Source of the DNA: DATAOG01 sp963753685
Lineage (GTDB): Bacteria > Pseudomonadota > Alphaproteobacteria > Geminicoccales > Geminicoccaceae
Assembly (NCBI GenBank): GCA_963753685.1
Contig: CAVWDE010000009.1
Span: forward strand, 55,646-119,645
Reading direction: 5' to 3'
Length of the DNA stretch: 64,000 nucleotides
The notes below the pieces were generated by a model. The model had not been told where the DNA came from, searched no databases, and saw only the letters and a list, made by a program, of their open reading frames with translations. Numbering within the stretch: the first letter of the stretch is position 1; the number at the start of each line of letters is the position of its first letter. This document shows, piece after piece, positions 53,583 to 62,393 of the stretch. The position numbers were made by a program, and so were the translations under genes.

Positions 53583-54118
53583 GCCCTCTCTCCTCCTGCG
53601 GGCGCGGAGCCGGCGCTGCCAGTGGGCCGGTAGCCGCCCGCCTGCGGCTGGCGCCGGGCCGCCGAGCTCTTCATGAAGCGGGCGAGGACGAGACCGGTCA
53701 GCACCGCACCGCCGAGGAACGCGACCGGTTGCCGACGGGCAAAGTCCTCGACGCTGCCCATGAGCTCGTCGAGATCCTGGCCATGGAGCGCGCCCGAGAC
53801 GCGCTCGAGGCTGTCGGCGGCCTGCTCGACGCAGCTGGCGCTCAGGGGCTGATCGCGCCCGCTCAGATCATCTGCCGCGGTCCGGAGCGCACTGGCAAAA
53901 CCATGCACCCGCTCGGCGGCCACGTCCTTCTGCTGGTTGGCGGCGGCGCGCGCCCGCGCTTTGGCATCGTCGGCCAGATCGCGTGCGTGCCGTTTCAGAT
54001 CCTCGGCCGCCGCCTGGGCCTGACCGCTCACGCCCTCAGGGGCGGGGTCAGGGCCGCCTGGCGGCGCGCCAGGTATGGATGATGCGCGATCCAAAGGATC
54101 GCCGTTCGACGCTGCCAT
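53579..54118 (-). CDS. nutrient-deprivation/stress-induced protein with C-terminal membrane anchor
   Basis: 179 residues. A Pro/Gly-rich start, an Ala/Lys/Asp-rich helical region (QAAAEDLKRHARDLADDAKA) predicted as coiled coil, then SALRTAADDLSG, EQAADSLERVSGALHGQDLD, ELMGSVEDFARRQPVAFLGG and a membrane segment AVLTGLVLARFMKSS. The pattern FARRQPVAFLGGA resembles DUF883-like ribosome- or membrane-associated stress proteins. GGAGG is 5 bases before ATG at 54118. Part of the EcfG-driven operon. Confidence 0.8.
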   Translation of the reverse strand: MAASNGDPLDRASSIPGAPPGGPDPAPEGVSGQAQAAAEDLKRHARDLADDAKARARAAANQQKDVAAERVHGFASALRTAADDLSGRDQPLSASCVEQAADSLERVSGALHGQDLDELMGSVEDFARRQPVAFLGGAVLTGLVLARFMKSSAARRQPQAGGYRPTGSAGSAPAGGERA

Positions 54119-54159
54119 GGTAACCTCCGATGGATGGGGGCGAAGGGACGCTTCGGGCC

Positions 54160-54234
54160 TCAGTGGATCCCGAGCAGCGACAGGACCATCAGGACGACGA
54201 CGACCACGCCGATGATGTAGAACACGCTGTACAC
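54160..54234 (-). CDS. 24-residue single-span membrane peptide
   Basis: GTG start at 54234, TGA at 54160. Peptide begins MYSVFYIIGVVVVVLMVLSL and ends LGIH: almost entirely hydrophobic with a short polar end. GGGAG is 9 bases upstream. Peptides of this pattern (YxxFYIIGVxVVVLxVLSxLG) recur next to stress genes in alphaproteobacteria, as far as I recall. First gene after the sigma-EcfG promoter at 54313-54337. Confidence 0.6.
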   Translation of the reverse strand: MYSVFYIIGVVVVVLMVLSLLGIH

Positions 54235-54312
54235 GGGCCGTGGCTCCCTGTCGGGGGTGAGTGCCGGAACCGCACAGCACGGAGCGGCTGGGGTCCGACG
54301 ATCTGCGCAGTC

Positions 54313-54337
54313 AACGCCAGACCTCGAACTGAGTTCC
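54313..54337 (-). promoter_or_regulatory. sigma-EcfG promoter, perfect consensus
   Basis: On the minus strand GGAAC (54337-54333), 16 bases, CGTT (54316-54313): an exact match to the alphaproteobacterial general-stress consensus GGAAC-N16-CGTT. It is correctly oriented to drive the 24-residue peptide and the downstream operon through DUF3618 and probably yihY. Confidence 0.75.
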
Positions 54338-54468
54338 GGCCGCGCGGCAAAGAACGCCGCGGCCGGCGCCCGCCGGTCGGCTCGGATGGTGAGAACGGGG
54401 GACGGCGCGCTTTTCCTTGCGGGCGAGCGGGTCTACTCTCAGTTGGATTTGTTGGGGGAGGCGTCACC

Positions 54469-56066
54469 ATGAGTGGGTCCAGATCATTGTTCGCCGGTCT
54501 GATGATCCTCGCTGCGCTCGCAGTCGCCGAACCGGCCGCAGCGGAGAATGTGCTGCGCTACACGAGCTACGCCGGAGGCGCAGTTACGTTCGATCCGCAT
54601 GCATGGCTATTGGAGGAGAATCGCACGGCGACGGAGCAGGTGTATGAGGCGCTTCTGGATGTCGATTCCAACCTGCAGATTGTTCCTCAGCTCGCCGTGG
54701 AGTGGAAGCCGATCAACCCGACCACCTGGGAATTCAGATTACGAGGAGGTGTTAAATTCCACGATGGTACGCCGTTCACTGCTGAAGACGTCGTCTTCAG
54801 CATCCGACGTGCGCGAGCCGAGACCTCTCACGTCGACTATGTCGCCAACCTGGGGCGCATCGCGGGCGTCGAAGTGATCGACGGCGAGACGATCCGCGTC
54901 GCGACGACCGCACCAGACCCCATGCTTTGGCTGAAGCTCTCACACGTCGCCATCATGTCGAAGCGATGGGCCGACCGTCACGGGGTGATTAAGCCGGCGA
55001 ACTTCAAAGGCGCACGCGAGGAGACCTATGCCTCCCGCCACGCGAACGGCACCGGACCATTCGTGCTGGAGTCCTTCGAGCCGCACGGCGGTTGGGTCAT
55101 GGTTCGCAATACTGACTGGTGGGGCGCGACGGAGTATCCTCACAACATCGACCGCATCGTCCACACCTGGAAGACCACTGATCAGGAGAATCTCGCCGAC
55201 CTGCTCGACCGCGACATTGACCTGCTCCAGAATCCGCCATACGAAGCCCTCACCCGGATCGCCGGCACCGCTGGTCTCAAGGTCGCGACTGGCAGGCAGC
55301 TGTCCGGCGTATACCTCGGCCTGGATCAAGGTAGCGCCGAGCTGCGCTCGTCAAACGTCAAGGGAAGGAACCCCTTTCAGGACAAGCGCGTGCGCCAGGC
55401 GATGTACCATGCGATCGACGTCGGAGCGATCCTGCGCCCTCTGATGGGGGATCTGGCGGTTCCCGCGGGCATGTTGATCCCGCCCGGTGTCAACGGCTAC
55501 ACGGCAGAGTTGGATCGGCGCTTATCCCATGACCCCGAGAGAGCTAAGGCTCTCCTGGCTGAGGCCGGCTATCCGGACGGCTTCAGCGTGACCCTCGACT
55601 GCCCTGACGAGTGGGGCGACGACGAGATGACCACCTGTCGTGGCGCGGCGGCTGAGTTTACGGCTGTCGGGATTGAGGTCGCGATCGAGTTCCTTTCGAC
55701 CGCCTCTTGGTACGACAAAGTTTACAAGGAGAAGCAAAGTGATTTTTGGTTGGATGCGACCTTTACCGAACCCGACTCTGAGAATGTTATGCGGACGGTT
55801 TTCCACAGTGGCGGTTCAAATAATCCTGCAGGATATAGCAACCCGCGGGTGGACGAACTGATCGACAAGATCGAGACGGAAATGGTCACTTATATTACGC
55901 ACGCGATGCCTATCTCGAGGAAGCCTGGCGCCTCGTGACCGACGATGTTGCATACCTTCCGGTCCGCCACCCGATGACGGTGTGGGCAATGCGCAAGGAG
56001 CTCGAGATTCCAGTCGACCCTCGGGGCGTGCCGCGCTTCCGCCTGGCGCACATGGCGGGTAACTAA
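54469..56066 (+). CDS. family 5 (oligopeptide/dipeptide-type) ABC substrate-binding protein (one frameshift)
   Basis: Sec signal (SLFAGLMILAALAVAEPAAA), then a DppA/OppA-type domain: VTFDPHAWLLEENRTATEQV, VYEALLDVDSNLQIVPQLAV, WEFRLRGGVKFHDGTPFTAE (family signature), GRNPFQDKRVRQAMYHAIDV, ERAKALLAEAGYPDGF. A missing base near 55890-55897 truncates the frame at 55938. The tail YARDAYLEEAWRLVTDDVAY to MAGN continues in another frame to TAA at 56066; corrected length is 532 residues. Its GC content is visibly lower than all neighbours. No permease or ATPase follows, so this is an orphan, probably acquired, gene. GGGGGAGG precedes ATG. Confidence 0.85.
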
Positions 56067-56087
56067 CCAAATTGGCGGGTCCGGCGG

Positions 56088-56828
56088 TCAGTCGAGCCGG
56101 GCCGGGCGCAGGGTCAGGAGGTGACCGTTGGTGCGCAGCCAGCGCCGTTCGGTCCCGTAGCCGGGCAGGATCTGCGCCACCAGTTGCCAGAATTCTCTTT
56201 GATGGTTGCGCACGCGCAGGTGGCAGAGCTCGTGCACGACCACGTATTCGAACACCGGCTCGGGGGCCAGGATCAGGCGCCAGTTGAGGTTGATCAGGCC
56301 GCGCGCCGAGCAGCTGCCCCAGATCTGCTTCTGGTCCTTGATCCTGAGCCCGCTCGGCGCCAGGCGATGCGGCGGACCATGACGGTCGATCCAGCGCTCG
56401 GCGTCGAGGCGGGCCTGGCGCCGCAGCCACTGGCCGAGGGCTGCCTCGATCCACCGCTCGCGCTCGCCGTCGGGGACGCGCGCCGGCAGCCGGACCTCGA
56501 AGCCGTCCCGATAGCGGACCATCGTGCGGGCGCCCGACGCCGGCCCGATCCGGAGCTCGACCGGGCGGCCGCGGTAGGGGATCTGGCCGCCGTCCGCGAG
56601 CCGCAGCTGTCCCGGATGCGCGGCCAGCGCCCGGCGCAGCCGGCTCACCTTGTCCAGCAGCCAGTGCCGATACTGCTCGATGAACTCGAGAATCTCAGGC
56701 TCGCGCACGCGAACCGGCGCCACGACCTCGACGCCGTCCGGCTGCACCGTCAGGCGCAGGCGCCGCGCCCGGGCGCTCCGCCGCAGCCGATACGGAATCG
56801 CGGTCGAGCCGACCAGCAGCGTGGGCAA
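56088..56828 (-). CDS. YgjP-like M48/SprT-type metallopeptidase
   Basis: 246 residues, DUF45 family. N-terminal beta-rich part (IPYRLRRSARARRLRLTVQP), then IKDQKQIWGSCSARGLINLN-type core with WGSCS, then the zinc motif VVVHELCHLRVRNHQREFW (HELCH plus a downstream His and Glu). Members are cytoplasmic proteins of unknown role; E. coli YgjP is implicated in UTP hydrolysis in one report I recall but am not sure of. Start ATG at 56828 is the first in frame. Confidence 0.88.
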   Translation of the reverse strand: MPTLLVGSTAIPYRLRRSARARRLRLTVQPDGVEVVAPVRVREPEILEFIEQYRHWLLDKVSRLRRALAAHPGQLRLADGGQIPYRGRPVELRIGPASGARTMVRYRDGFEVRLPARVPDGERERWIEAALGQWLRRQARLDAERWIDRHGPPHRLAPSGLRIKDQKQIWGSCSARGLINLNWRLILAPEPVFEYVVVHELCHLRVRNHQREFWQLVAQILPGYGTERRWLRTNGHLLTLRPARLD

Positions 56829-56932
56829 GCTTCCTCCCGGTTTCCGGACCGGCGCTCGTCCCCATGGCTAGCCGAATCCGCCGCTCGACGCTACCTTCAC
56901 CAACAGCGACCGATCAGCCTGGGGGTGGGCGC

Positions 56933-57307
56933 ATGCGCCAGCTGAAGATGACCATCGGCGACGTCGTGATCCGGGCCGAGCTGCGCGACACGGCGACCGC
57001 GGACGCGCTCTACGCCGCGGCACCGTTCGAGGCGCGCGCCTCGACCTGGGGCGACGAGGTCTATTTCCGCACGCCGATCGCGCAGGCGCGTGAGCCCGGC
57101 GCCAAGGCCGTGGTCGAGCCGGGCGAGCTCGCCTTCTGGCCGGATGGCGATGCGATCGCGATCGGCTTCGGCCCGACCCCGATCTCGCGCGGCGACGAAT
57201 GCCGTCTCGCCAGCCCCTGCAACATCTGGGGTCAGGCGCTCGACGATGTCCAGGCGCTGCGCGCGGTCCGGAACGGCGCCGCGATCAAGGTCGAGCGCGC
57301 GGACTGA
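56933..57307 (+). CDS. cyclophilin-like fold protein (DUF3830-type)
   Basis: 124 residues. MRQLKMTIGDVVIRAELRDT, TATADALYAAAPFEARASTW, GDEVYFRTPI, PGELAFWPDGDAIAIGFGPT: the beta-barrel pattern of the TM1367/DUF3830 cyclophilin-like family, whose members lack proven isomerase activity and are often found beside amidohydrolases or transporters. ATG at 56933 follows GGGGGTGGGCGC. Probably monocistronic. Confidence 0.75.
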   Translation: MRQLKMTIGDVVIRAELRDTATADALYAAAPFEARASTWGDEVYFRTPIAQAREPGAKAVVEPGELAFWPDGDAIAIGFGPTPISRGDECRLASPCNIWGQALDDVQALRAVRNGAAIKVERAD

Positions 57308-57351
57308 GGAACGCCGGAGCGCCGTCGGACCATTCAGGGTCAAGGGCAGCG

Positions 57352-57909
57352 TCACCTTCGGTCGGGGGCCGGCGGCGGCGAGGGGTCGGCGCTGGCGGCA
57401 CCGAACACCGTAACCGTGTTGCTGAACAGCGTGCTGTTCGGAACCATGATCCGGTCGGGTCCGGCCGCGAGGACGGTGTAGCGGAAGTTCACGTCAACGA
57501 TCGTGCCGCTTACCTCGGTCACGGCGATCCGGTCGCCGTAGGCGAACGGCCGGTAGAGCATGATCAGGGCGCCTGAGAGCAGATTCGAGACGGCATCGCG
57601 CAGGGCGAACCCCAGGGCAAATCCGGTCAGACCCAGGCTCGCCACCAGCGCCGATACGTCCACGCCCATCGTGCCGAGGCTCGTGACAACCGCGATCGCA
57701 AGGATCAGATAGCCGACCGCTTGGCTCGCCATGTGATAGAGCGGGTGTTGGTGGGGCTCGATGCGTCTTGCGATGCGCCCGAGGACCATGCGGGCGAGGC
57801 CGGCCCCAATCACGCCCGCCAACAGGATGAACAGGCCGGCGATGATCGTCGTGAGCCAGGACTGGCTCTGCTGGAGCAGCTGTCCGGCCGCGTCGTCGAG
57901 ATTGCTCAT
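57352..57909 (-). CDS. small mechanosensitive ion channel (MscS family)
   Basis: 185 residues, a minimal MscS: two or three membrane helices, the pore helix region with Gly/Ala packing (VSALVASLGLTGFALGFALR, about residues 85-104), then DAVSNLLSGALIMLYRPFAY and the beta domain (GDRIAVTEVSGTIVDVNFRY, MVPNSTLFSNTVTVFG). The cytoplasmic C-terminal cage is missing, as in short alphaproteobacterial homologues. It releases solutes on hypo-osmotic shock. Start ATG at 57909. Confidence 0.9.
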   Translation of the reverse strand: MSNLDDAAGQLLQQSQSWLTTIIAGLFILLAGVIGAGLARMVLGRIARRIEPHQHPLYHMASQAVGYLILAIAVVTSLGTMGVDVSALVASLGLTGFALGFALRDAVSNLLSGALIMLYRPFAYGDRIAVTEVSGTIVDVNFRYTVLAAGPDRIMVPNSTLFSNTVTVFGAASADPSPPPAPDRR

Positions 57910-58106
57910 GGGTCTGCAATGCCTCGAGATCCGCCATTTTCCGATGTGGCTGGATCGCGAGGGTTGAACCGGATTTGGGCCTTTGGCAAGGGCGCGCGCC
58001 GGCGCCTGATGTCAACCCCGATCAACCCGGCAGGCGCTTCGTCGCGCGCATCGACGCCGTCGGGACGGGCATGCGGGGACGGTTGCGGGTGGCGCCGCGG
58101 TTCGGA

Positions 58107-58973
58107 TCAGCCCTTGACGCTGCCGATGGTGAGGCCCGTGGTCATGCGGCCGCGGAAGATGTAGTAGATCACCAGCGGCGGGATCGAATACACGATGGCC
58201 GCCGCCATCAGCAGGTTCCAGGGCGACTCATCGCTGCTGAGGAAGAAGCCGAGCGCCACCGGCACGGTCACCTTGGTCGGCGTCGACAGCAGCAGGAACG
58301 CGTACAGGTACTCGTTCCAAGCCAGCAGCAAGGCGTAGGTGCCGACCGCGACCAAGGCCGGCATCATCAGCGGCAGGAAGATGTGCCAGAAGATCTGGGG
58401 CGTGGTCGCGCCGTCGATCTTGGCGCTCTCCTCGAGCGAACGCGGGATGCTGGTGCTGTATTGCTGGAAGATGAAGATGGCGTACGGCGTTGCGAAGGTC
58501 ACCTCGACCAGGATCAGCGACCACAGATTGTCGAGCAGGCCGTAGCCGTCCATGATCTTGTAGAACGGAATCGCCAGGAACGACGCCGGGATGACGTAGG
58601 TCAGGAGCGCGGCGTTGGACAGCAGCCCGCCGAACCGGATCCGCAGCCGCGTGATCGCGAAGCTCGCGAGCGCGGCGATACTGACCACGATCAGCGCGGT
58701 GCCGACGCCGACCAGCAGGCTGTTCAGCATCTGCACCCAGAAGTCATTGAGGTACCAGTAGTCCTCCTTGAACACCGTGCGGTAGGTGTCGAGGGTCGGC
58801 TGGTTCGGCCAGATGTTGCCGCTGAAGATGGCATCGTTGGTCTGCAGCGAGACGATGATGATGTTGTAGATCGGCATCAGCGTCCAGAGCAGGATGACCA
58901 CGCCGAACAGCAGCGCCAGGGTCTGGCGGGGGGCCGACTGGCTGCCCGGAAGGACGGCCGCAGAGGTGCTCAT
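58107..58973 (-). CDS. carbohydrate ABC transporter permease (MalG type)
   Basis: 288 residues with six membrane helices. The EAA-type loop EESAKIDGATTPQIFWHIFL (about residue 190) contacts the ATPase. TLALLFGVVILLWTLMPIYN is helix one. ATG at 58973 overlaps the upstream permease stop as ATGA. Last gene of the three-gene sugar transporter operon; no ATPase gene is in the window, so a shared or distant MsmK/UgpC-like ATPase must be used. About 134 bases of unremarkable sequence precede the MscS gene downstream. Confidence 0.92.
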   Translation of the reverse strand: MSTSAAVLPGSQSAPRQTLALLFGVVILLWTLMPIYNIIIVSLQTNDAIFSGNIWPNQPTLDTYRTVFKEDYWYLNDFWVQMLNSLLVGVGTALIVVSIAALASFAITRLRIRFGGLLSNAALLTYVIPASFLAIPFYKIMDGYGLLDNLWSLILVEVTFATPYAIFIFQQYSTSIPRSLEESAKIDGATTPQIFWHIFLPLMMPALVAVGTYALLLAWNEYLYAFLLLSTPTKVTVPVALGFFLSSDESPWNLLMAAAIVYSIPPLVIYYIFRGRMTTGLTIGSVKG

Positions 58974-59899
58974 AGCTCGACCGCCTCCCGGTGCAGCTTG
59001 CGCATCAGATACATCACGAGCGGCACGAGCACCGGCAAAGCGGTGATCACGACGGCGACGCCAAGCGATGGGTCGCCGATCTCGAAGGCGTCGCGGATGC
59101 CGAGCGTCGCGAACACGTGGGTCGACAGCACCGGGCCGCCGCCGGTGACGAAGTGCACCGTGTTGTAGTCGCCGAGCGTCCAGATGGTCGAGAGCACCGT
59201 GCAGATGATGTAGAGGTTCTTCATCATCGGGAAGGTGATGTAGCGGAACCGCTGCAGCCCGGTCGCGCCGTCGATCGCCGCCGCCTCGTAGAGGTCGCCC
59301 GGGATCGTGGTCCGGCCGGCGAGGAAGATCACGGTCCAGAACGGCATCCACTTCCAGATGTAGAAGACGATGACCGAGCCCATGGCGAGGCTCGGCGAGG
59401 TCAGCCAGCCCGGCCCCTCCTTGCGGAACAGGTCCCAGATGATGTTGTTGATCAGGCCCCATTGGCCGTTCAGCATCCAATGCGCCGAGATGAAGGTCGG
59501 GATTGCCGGCACCGCCCACGGCAGGATGAAGATCAGGAACAGCCACTTCACCCACGGGTAGCTCTGATGGAAGAAGCCCGAGAGCAAGAGGGCCAGGAAC
59601 ATCTTGAGGTTGACGCCGATGATCAGGAGCAGGAGCGTGTTCCAGACGGTCCGCAGGTAGAGCGGATCGCCGAACAGCTTGACGTAGCTGGCCGGGCTGC
59701 TGCCCAGCCAGAGGCCGTAGAGCACCGGATAGATGACGAGCAGCAAAAAGACGACGATGTAGGGGATGACGAACAGCAAGCCCCACACGCCTTCGGCGGT
59801 CAGTTCGCCGCCACCCCCGATCAACTCGGCCGCGCGCTGCCGCAGCCGCTCCAAAGGGGCGGGGGGCAGGGTCGCCCCCCTTGCCGGTGCTCTGGCCAT
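58970..59899 (-). CDS. carbohydrate ABC transporter permease (MalF type)
   Basis: 309 residues with six or seven membrane helices. GVWGLLFVIPYIVVFLLLVI is helix one; the EAA-type loop is YEAAAIDGATGLQRFRYITF near residue 210; TVHFVTGGGPVLSTHVFAT is a conserved periplasmic loop. The start at 59899 is 33 bases after the binding-protein stop. Translation of the second permease is coupled to it. Confidence 0.92.
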   Translation of the reverse strand: MARAPARGATLPPAPLERLRQRAAELIGGGGELTAEGVWGLLFVIPYIVVFLLLVIYPVLYGLWLGSSPASYVKLFGDPLYLRTVWNTLLLLIIGVNLKMFLALLLSGFFHQSYPWVKWLFLIFILPWAVPAIPTFISAHWMLNGQWGLINNIIWDLFRKEGPGWLTSPSLAMGSVIVFYIWKWMPFWTVIFLAGRTTIPGDLYEAAAIDGATGLQRFRYITFPMMKNLYIICTVLSTIWTLGDYNTVHFVTGGGPVLSTHVFATLGIRDAFEIGDPSLGVAVVITALPVLVPLVMYLMRKLHREAVEL

Positions 59900-59914
59900 C
59901 GCAACCTCGCTATG

Positions 59915-59952
59915 CGGCGACGTTGTATTGTCTAGTCGGCGACGTTGTACTG
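59915..59952. repeat. short tandem duplication of the binding-protein 3' end
   Basis: CGGCGACGTTGTATTG (59915-59930) is repeated with one change at 59937-59952, a 22-base period. On the minus strand each copy encodes QYNVA followed shortly by TAG, so the last codons and stop of the sugar-binding-protein gene are duplicated in the spacer before the permease. Confidence 0.7.
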
Positions 59953-61299
59953 GGCGAAGATCTCCTTGATGCGCGCGAACGCTTCGTCGACGGCCTGCTC
60001 CGGGGTCTCGCCGTGGACCAGCACCGCACCCTCGGCGGTGCCCCAGACCTCCTCGGCATTGACCTGCGCATAGGCCGGATTGTAGGCCATCGGCCAGGGC
60101 TCGGTCGCGCCATCGACCTCCTGCTTCACGGCGACCGGGATGTGCGGGTCCTTGGTCTCGGTCCAGAACGACGGATTGTTCTTGATGATCTCGGGCATGA
60201 CCGGCATCCAGCGACCACGCGCGGCCTCCAGGTACTCGCCGAGGTTCTCAGGCGTCACGAAGAACTTGAGGAACGCCTTGGCGGTCTCGATGTGCTCGGC
60301 GGCCTTGGGCACGATCGCGACCTTGACCGCGACCAGGCTGATCGGCCGGTCGCCACCCGGCGCGTTCGGCATCTCGCGGGTCACGATGTCATGGTAGTAG
60401 AGCTGCTTGTCGTCGAACTTGGCAACCGGGATCGACAAGGTAGCGTTGTTGGTCATGATGATCTGCTTGGAGAAGAACGCCACGTTGTTGTCCGGATCGC
60501 CCCAGTTGAGCGCGCTTGGCGGGATGTAGCCGCCTTTGAAGGCATCGGCGATGAAGGTCAATGTCTTGATCGCTGCCTGTTTGGTCTGATCGGTCAGGTT
60601 AAGCGTGCCATCGGGATTGACTATACGACCGCCATAACCCAGCATGTACTGGTTGAAGGTGTAGTAGTTATCGGTGTCGACCGTCGACACCGGGAGGCCG
60701 AGGGCATACACTCGCTTGCCCTGGTCGCGCAGCTTGTCCTGGACACCTTCCCAGAACTTCCAGTAAGCGTCCCAGTCGCTCGGGATATCGGCATCCTTGT
60801 AGCCGGCGGCTTCGAGCATCGGTCGCCAGTAGAAGTCGTGCAGGGCCTGCTGCTTCATCGGCACCGCGAAATAGCTGCGCTTCTTCAGGACCGAATCATA
60901 CAGATGGGCGGAGAGCAGAGCCGTCTTGGTATATTTGTCCTTCAGCGGCTCGACCACATCGGACACGTCGGCGAGCGTGTCCTTCCACGCCTGCTGCGGC
61001 GCGATCGCGAAATCGTTGACGTCAGCGTACGCCACGTCCGGGACGTTGCCGGAGGTGATCGCCGAGATGATCTTGGTCGGGATGTCGGCGCCACTGTAGA
61101 AGGAAAGATTGACCTGGTTGCCGGTCTGATCTTCCCACTTCTTGATCATGGCCTGAAGGGCGGCATCTTCGGCGGGAAAGTAGCCCTTGTTCCACCACAC
61201 CGTGATCGTCTCAGCCTGGGCGGGCGCGAGCGCGCCAAGCGCCGAGGCTCCGCCGGCGATCGCGCCGAGGCAGGCAAGCAGGAGTTGAGACGGCTTCAT
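59932..61299 (-). CDS. sugar ABC transporter substrate-binding protein (family 1)
   Basis: 455 residues. Sec signal ending APAQAE near residue 30; mature N-terminus ITVWWNKGYFPAEDAALQAM; binding-protein landmarks SAITSGNVPDVAYADVND, DWDAYWKFWEGVQDKLRDQG, FIADAFKGGYIPPSALNWGD, FFSKQIIMTNNATLS, KAFLKFFVTPENLGEYLEAA. The ligand is probably a carbohydrate or polyol; the sequence does not tell which. GAGGGAG is 8 bases before ATG at 61299. The region upstream contains TTGAAC and TATAGG on the minus strand, a weak promoter candidate with short spacing. Confidence 0.92.
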   Translation of the reverse strand: MKPSQLLLACLGAIAGGASALGALAPAQAETITVWWNKGYFPAEDAALQAMIKKWEDQTGNQVNLSFYSGADIPTKIISAITSGNVPDVAYADVNDFAIAPQQAWKDTLADVSDVVEPLKDKYTKTALLSAHLYDSVLKKRSYFAVPMKQQALHDFYWRPMLEAAGYKDADIPSDWDAYWKFWEGVQDKLRDQGKRVYALGLPVSTVDTDNYYTFNQYMLGYGGRIVNPDGTLNLTDQTKQAAIKTLTFIADAFKGGYIPPSALNWGDPDNNVAFFSKQIIMTNNATLSIPVAKFDDKQLYYHDIVTREMPNAPGGDRPISLVAVKVAIVPKAAEHIETAKAFLKFFVTPENLGEYLEAARGRWMPVMPEIIKNNPSFWTETKDPHIPVAVKQEVDGATEPWPMAYNPAYAQVNAEEVWGTAEGAVLVHGETPEQAVDEAFARIKEIFAQYNVAD

Positions 61300-61423
61300 T
61301 ACACAGTTCTCCCTCGTGTTTGCGGCGTGCGCCGTGACCTAGCCCCCGTTGCCTGGGAACCTATAGCAAAAACGCCGTCGTTCAAGCCTCCGTCAGGGGT
61401 TGTCGCCGGCCACCATGTGCAAA

Positions 61424-62305
61424 TCATGCCAGGCAGCATTTCTTGAACTTCCTGCCGCTGCCGCAGGGGCAGGGATCGTTGCGCCCGACGCCCCGGAACG
61501 GATTGACCGCGGGCTCGCCCGGCCGGTAGTCGTCGGCGAAGGCGTCGTCCTCGCCCGTCTCTTCGCCGTCCGCGACGGCATACCAGCCCGCGAGCTCCAA
61601 AAGGGCGTCATCCAACGGCGCGTATTCCCGCTCGCCGAGCGGCCATGGCCGGTCGGGATGGGCGAGCGCGTAGCGGAGATCGGACCTGAAGTCGTCGAGG
61701 CTCATGTGCGATGGGTCGATCAGGCCGCGATCGAACGCCTTCCTGACCAGTGGCGCGAGCTCCTTGAGGCCGAGCATGGCGATCGCGGCCTGCCAGCCGG
61801 CCCAGACGTAATTGTCGCCGTGGGGCCGGAGGTTCATGAACGCGTCGCGCAGGTAGCGGGCGACCTGGTCGCGCTCGAGCTCGCCCCGCAGGACCAGCAG
61901 CGCCAGGGTCTCGAGCATGCGCGAGCGGACGAAGGGATCGGCGCGCTCGGCCTCGATCACCGCATGGAGCGGCGCCGGATCGCCGTCGAAGACCGCGGCC
62001 ATCACCCGATGCGCGTTCTCGACCGTGGCATCGCCGAGCAGGTCCTCGAGGGCCTCGGGATCAATCGCGAGCAGGCGGGCGAGCGGTCGATAGGCGGCCT
62101 TCTCCCGCCGTTCGCCCAGCAGATGAAACGCAACGAACAGCGCCGGCTGGAGCGCGCGGGCGGCGGCGCCGCCTGCGGCACAGCGCTCGACCAGGTCGAC
62201 CAGCAGCGGCGCGACCTCGACCCAGCGCTCGCGTGCGGCCAGGATCGCGGCTTCGGGCAGGCCCTCGTCCTGGGCCAGATGGGCGAGGATGGCTTGCGGT
62301 TCCAT
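61424..62305 (-). CDS. DUF1186 and SEC-C motif protein
   Basis: 293 residues. A helical repeat-like domain (about 1-230: LARLLAIDPEALEDLLGDAT, RMLETLALLVLRGELERDQV, WAGWQAAIAMLGLKELAPLV) fits DUF1186. The C-terminus GRNDPCPCGSGRKFKKCCLA is a SEC-C zinc motif (CPCGSG...KKCC), like the SecA tail that binds SecB and ribosomes. It may be a chaperone-associated or ribosome-associated factor; function unproven. Confidence 0.87.
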   Translation of the reverse strand: MEPQAILAHLAQDEGLPEAAILAARERWVEVAPLLVDLVERCAAGGAAARALQPALFVAFHLLGERREKAAYRPLARLLAIDPEALEDLLGDATVENAHRVMAAVFDGDPAPLHAVIEAERADPFVRSRMLETLALLVLRGELERDQVARYLRDAFMNLRPHGDNYVWAGWQAAIAMLGLKELAPLVRKAFDRGLIDPSHMSLDDFRSDLRYALAHPDRPWPLGEREYAPLDDALLELAGWYAVADGEETGEDDAFADDYRPGEPAVNPFRGVGRNDPCPCGSGRKFKKCCLA

Positions 62306-62393
62306 GCGGGGCCTGGCTGTCGGGCGGCCCCCAAGGTAGCGGGGCGCCGGCGCGTCGGCTAGTCTGGCCGCCGGGCGGGACGGGAGAGGGGCT

